DNA from: Pseudonocardiales bacterium
Lineage (GTDB): Bacteria > Actinomycetota > Actinomycetes > Mycobacteriales > Pseudonocardiaceae
Assembly (NCBI GenBank): GCA_025465385.1
Contig: JAODNG010000441.1
Coordinates: 1-7,124, forward strand
Direction of reading: 5' to 3'
Length of the DNA: 7,124 nt
Below are positions 5,426-7,124 of this stretch, piece by piece. Position 1 is the first letter of the stretch, and each line of letters opens with the position of its first letter. The notes below the pieces were generated by a model. That model searched no databases and was not told the DNA's origin. It worked only from the letters and a program-made list of their open reading frames with translations. The position numbers and the translations under genes were made by a program.

Positions 5426-5594
5426 GTGGGCGTGGTTGGGAGCTTGGGAATCTGCCTACCGTGCCAGGTGATGACCGCTGACCTGCGGGCGATCTGCACC
5501 TCAGCGCGTCGCAGGTGACCGCTATTGACCGCTCCTAACAGCACGCGGACAGTACGACGCTGATTGCCTTGGCCGCAGGACAGGTGGGGCCGAA
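5426..5594. other. Spacer between hairpin copies, with TGACCGCT boxes
   Basis: TGACCGCT occurs at 5472, 5516 and 5526, the last two 10 bp apart. ACCTGCG (5481-5487) pairs with CGCAGGT (5510-5516), and CAGGT (5465-5469) can pair alternatively with ACCTG (5481-5485). The minus strand is open across much of this stretch (a 140-codon frame covering 5320-5742), but that frame runs through the repeats and matches no family I know. Confidence 0.4.
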
Positions 5595-5742
5595 GCGGGT
5601 ATCCCGTCGCGTCGGCGGGTTCGTCCCGCTGGCCCACTACGCCTCTGGCGGTGACGTGGCGGGATACTCGCGCCCCTGGTGACCCACCGCTGTCCGCGCC
5701 CAGCCTTGGGGCCATCCCGGAGCGAAGGCCCGCCGGAGGCAC
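5595..5742 (+). repeat. Long inverted-repeat (hairpin) element, copy B
   Basis: The left arm, 5595-5616, is identical to the left arm of copy A over 22 bp. The right arm, 5650-5671, has changed at five places. Four of those changes give G.U pairs in a + strand transcript and one is a mismatch, leaving 17 Watson-Crick pairs. The nested 16-bp hairpin of copy A is missing, replaced by a small GCGGG-TTCGT-CCCGC stem (5615-5629). CTACGCCTCTGG (5637-5648) and the 3' flank to GGAGGCAC are shared with copy A. In the flank, the CCCA/TGGG stem is kept while its loop differs. Confidence 0.82.
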
Positions 5743-5914
5743 TGGGTTGTGTTCGGTTCGATTGTTCTCTTCGGTGTGAATGCTGATTGGGGTGCGTCCG
5801 TGTGTCTGTGAGTGTCGTTTTGTGCCGCTGAGCAGCGGTTACGCGTCGGTGGGGTCGACCCGTACGGACTGGTCGCGCTGGTTTCACTGACGGTTCGGCG
5901 ACGATGATCATCTG

Positions 5915-6097
5915 TGCAGCCAGCTTGGAAAGGGCTGCAGGGCGCGCGATTAGCAGATGCGGGCGAGTCCTGATCGGGTTGTTAAGGTAGGACGGAGTGC
6001 GTTGGAACCCCCGCCACCGGGACCGCCGGTTGGGCTGACTAGCCTACCGAGGCAAGAGCCCAGACCCTGACTTTTTCCCGCGGTCCGCTTCGGCGGA
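5915..6097 (+). ncRNA. Candidate structured RNA / leader region (unidentified)
   Basis: Five perfect short hairpins occur in series: TGCAGCC/GGCTGCA (5915-5939), GTCCT/AGGAC (5967-5993), ACCGG/CCGGT (6016-6030), TGGGCT/AGCCCA enclosing GCCT-ACCG-AGGC (6031-6062), and TCCGC-TTCG-GCGGA (6084-6097), the last with an extra-stable UUCG tetraloop. A TTTTT tract follows the fourth stem. No protein is credible on either strand. It does not fit any riboswitch, tmRNA, RNase P RNA or 6S RNA consensus I can recall. Short stems arise by chance in GC-rich DNA, so this is only a candidate. It lies 66 bp before a small ORF and could be its leader. Confidence 0.3.
6031..6076 (+). terminator. Possible intrinsic terminator or attenuator
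   Basis: TGGGCT (6031-6036) pairs with AGCCCA (6057-6062), with GCCT/AGGC nested inside. TTTTT follows at 6072-6076, nine bases after the stem. The spacing is longer than in a textbook intrinsic terminator, and such terminators are rare in high-GC Actinobacteria, so the T-run stands out. Confidence 0.3.
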
Positions 6098-6162
6098 AGT
6101 GCTCGGATCAGACGGCCGAGTAGTCAGTCAGCGACCGGACACTATCGACAGGGAGCACCGGA

Positions 6163-6309
6163 ATGGGCATCGAAGACCCCGAGCTGGACGTGGCTGAGCA
6201 GCAGCTCTCGATTATCCATCTCGACGAGGATGACGAGGAGCTGCTGGAGCCCGGGCAGCCATCTCTTGAAACCGACCCCGCCGACTTCGCGGACCAGCAC
6301 CGTCGATGA
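6163..6309 (+). CDS. Small acidic hypothetical protein (48 aa)
   Basis: ATG 6163 is preceded by GGGAG at 6151-6155, a good ribosome site with a 7-base gap. The product starts MGIEDPELDVAEQQLSIIHL, continues with an acidic run DEDDEELLEPGQ, and ends with LETDPADFADQHRR. It is strongly acidic with no membrane segment. The LE-x-DPAD-x-x-x-Q-x-R ending recalls a group of short actinobacterial hypotheticals with (E/N)ADPADAAEQRR followed by a further acidic tail. If it belongs there, the last 10-15 residues are missing and the TGA at 6307 may be a truncation. Function unknown. It stands alone, downstream of the hairpin-rich stretch. Confidence 0.5.
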   Translation: MGIEDPELDVAEQQLSIIHLDEDDEELLEPGQPSLETDPADFADQHRR

Positions 6310-6688
6310 GCCACTTTTGCCATCGGATGGGTTGCCCTCGTCGATGACGGGACGCTGGACTTGCACCCAGAGGTGAGCGTGGGACATGCGCTCAAGGTCA
6401 GATGAAGACGGGCTTCGGCCTTCATGGTCTGTGATCACAGATGACGCTAGGCGCTTGGGATCATCCGATCGACAAAAAGTTGTCGATGTCGTGCCCGTGT
6501 GCCACGCTCGGAGGTGACCCCCTCCGTAGCTGAGGGTGACAGCCGGCTCGCCGGTACAACCCAACATCGTTGGCTGTCGCACATCCGGCCAAAAGGGACG
6601 CAGAGACTCGTCTCCAGCGGAGACCATAGGGCGTGTGCGGTGCCAAAACGCGATGCAGGTCTGTGGCCTGGTGTTTTTCTGTGGTTGG
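6310..6688. other. Noncoding stretch with many inverted repeats
   Basis: No recognisable protein on either strand. Hairpins follow one another: 6402-6425 (ATGAA-GGC-TTCG-GCC-TTCAT with a GACG bulge), 6468-6487 (ATCGACAA-AAAG-TTGTCGAT, 8 bp perfect) and 6520-6536 (CCCTC/GAGGG). Next come 6538-6578 (GACAGCC/GGCTGTC enclosing CCAAC-ATC-GTTGG) and 6610-6624 (GTCTCC-AGC-GGAGAC). The far end of the transposase-bearing element at the right edge should fall somewhere in 6580-6688, but I cannot define its terminal repeat because the other end is outside the window. Confidence 0.4.
6428..6441. promoter_or_regulatory. 14-bp perfect palindrome, possible operator
   Basis: TCTGTGATCACAGA is self-complementary over all 14 bases and so a candidate site for a dimeric regulator. 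Its half-sites TGTGA/TCACA match those of CRP, but without the 6-bp spacer CRP needs, so a different factor would be required. No gene starts close downstream on either strand, which weakens a regulatory reading. Confidence 0.3.
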
Positions 6689-7124
6689 TTAGGCTGCGCG
6701 CCGGTACTCGTTGATCAGTCCGCTGAGGACTCGGTGGCGTCGGATCGGGGCATCGAGGGAAATCACAGTGGCCGGATCGTAGGTCGGCGGATGCTGGTTA
6801 AGGCCCTGGTGCGGCCGGTGGTCATTGAAATGGCGCACGTACTGGTTCAGGACGGCGTTGGCGTGTCGTTCGTGATAGATCAGCATCCGGTCGGTGCATT
6901 TAGCGCGGACGCTGCCGATGAATCGTTCCGCGTAGCAGTTTGCCCGGGGACTACGGGGAGGGCTTTTAATGATGTTGATACCTTCGGAGGCGAACACGTC
7001 GTCGAAAGCATCGGTGAACTTGGCATCCCGGTCCCGGATCAGGAAGCGAAACGCGCTGACCTGGTCATCGAGATCCATCAGTAGATTGCGGGCGGCCTGG
7101 GTGGTCCAGGCCGCGGTTGGATGA
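6689..7124 (-). CDS. Integrase-core (rve) transposase, IS3/IS481-like, C-terminal part
   Basis: The frame enters from the right edge (HPTAAWTTQAARNLL then MDLDDQ) and runs to a TAA at 6689, giving about 144 C-terminal residues of a DDE transposase. FRFLIRDRDAKFTDAFDDVF carries the second catalytic Asp. SPPRSPRANCYAERFIGSVR carries the catalytic Glu in YAERFIGSVR. The HFNDHRPHQGLNQHPP motif and the end LSGLINEYRRAA are usual for this actinobacterial group. The first Asp and the helix-turn-helix lie outside the window. Met at 7078 is internal, not the start, since conserved sequence continues upstream of it. The visible part has no stop or frameshift, so the element may be intact. It transcribes toward the palindrome-rich stretch. 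Confidence 0.88.
   Translation of the reverse strand, partial: HPTAAWTTQAARNLLMDLDDQVSAFRFLIRDRDAKFTDAFDDVFASEGINIIKSPPRSPRANCYAERFIGSVRAKCTDRMLIYHERHANAVLNQYVRHFNDHRPHQGLNQHPPTYDPATVISLDAPIRRHRVLSGLINEYRRAA

Noticed and set aside
5320..5742. 140-codon minus-strand frame through the hairpin repeats
   Set aside because: It begins and ends inside repeat copies, is rich in R, P and G, and is better explained as a by-product of conserved palindromic DNA. The two repeat copies yield similar peptides only because the DNA is similar.
6142..6627. 161-codon minus-strand frame opposite the acidic ORF
   Set aside because: No domain recognised, Ser-rich in the shadow part, and it overlaps an ORF with a good ribosome site and many palindromes.

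Overview
The window is GC-rich DNA of the kind found in high-GC Actinobacteria. The IS6-type transposase fragment, the DUF779 partner of an aldehyde dehydrogenase, the PhoU sequence and the integrase-core transposase at the right edge all look actinobacterial. A Pseudonocardiaceae-like or mycobacteria-related host is my inference and cannot be proven from this stretch. It reads as an accessory region: a patchwork of intact small genes, gene fragments, insertion-sequence debris and repeat-rich DNA, not a working operon.

Left third (1-2416): a small Cys-containing hypothetical gene (+) converges on the 3' two thirds of a DMT/EamA transporter gene (-). At about 1146-1153 the transporter breaks off directly into the 3' 57% of an NAD-dependent aldehyde dehydrogenase of the ExaC/AldB type (+), so both genes are decapitated at one head-to-head junction. 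The usual companion of this dehydrogenase, a DUF779 gene, follows intact.

Middle (2436-4376): an IS6-family left end with the transposase N-terminus is cut off after about 220 bp. Some 45 bp later comes the 3' part of a tRNA-Tyr(GTA) gene, the type of sequence that integrative elements use as an attachment site. Then come an intact DUF952 gene, probably leaderless, a phoU gene broken by a 2-base deletion, and a weak trace of a transposase C-terminus.

Right (4400-7124): two perfect 23-bp tandem repeats, a 10-bp-period repeat array and hairpins lead to an intact cspA (-). Its protein is of the Pseudomonas type and its GC content (about 56%) is below that of its surroundings, which suggests transfer from Proteobacteria. 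Next come two copies of a long inverted-repeat element (5211-5425 and 5595-5742). Copy differences keep + strand RNA pairing through G.U wobbles. A run of hairpins ending near a TTTTT tract (5915-6097) follows, then a 48-codon acidic ORF, another noncoding palindrome-rich stretch, and an IS3/IS481-like integrase-core transposase running off the right edge.

I see no complete multi-gene system here. The most interesting items are the tRNA-Tyr relic, the hairpin repeat family, the possible structured RNA upstream of the acidic ORF, and the transferred cspA.
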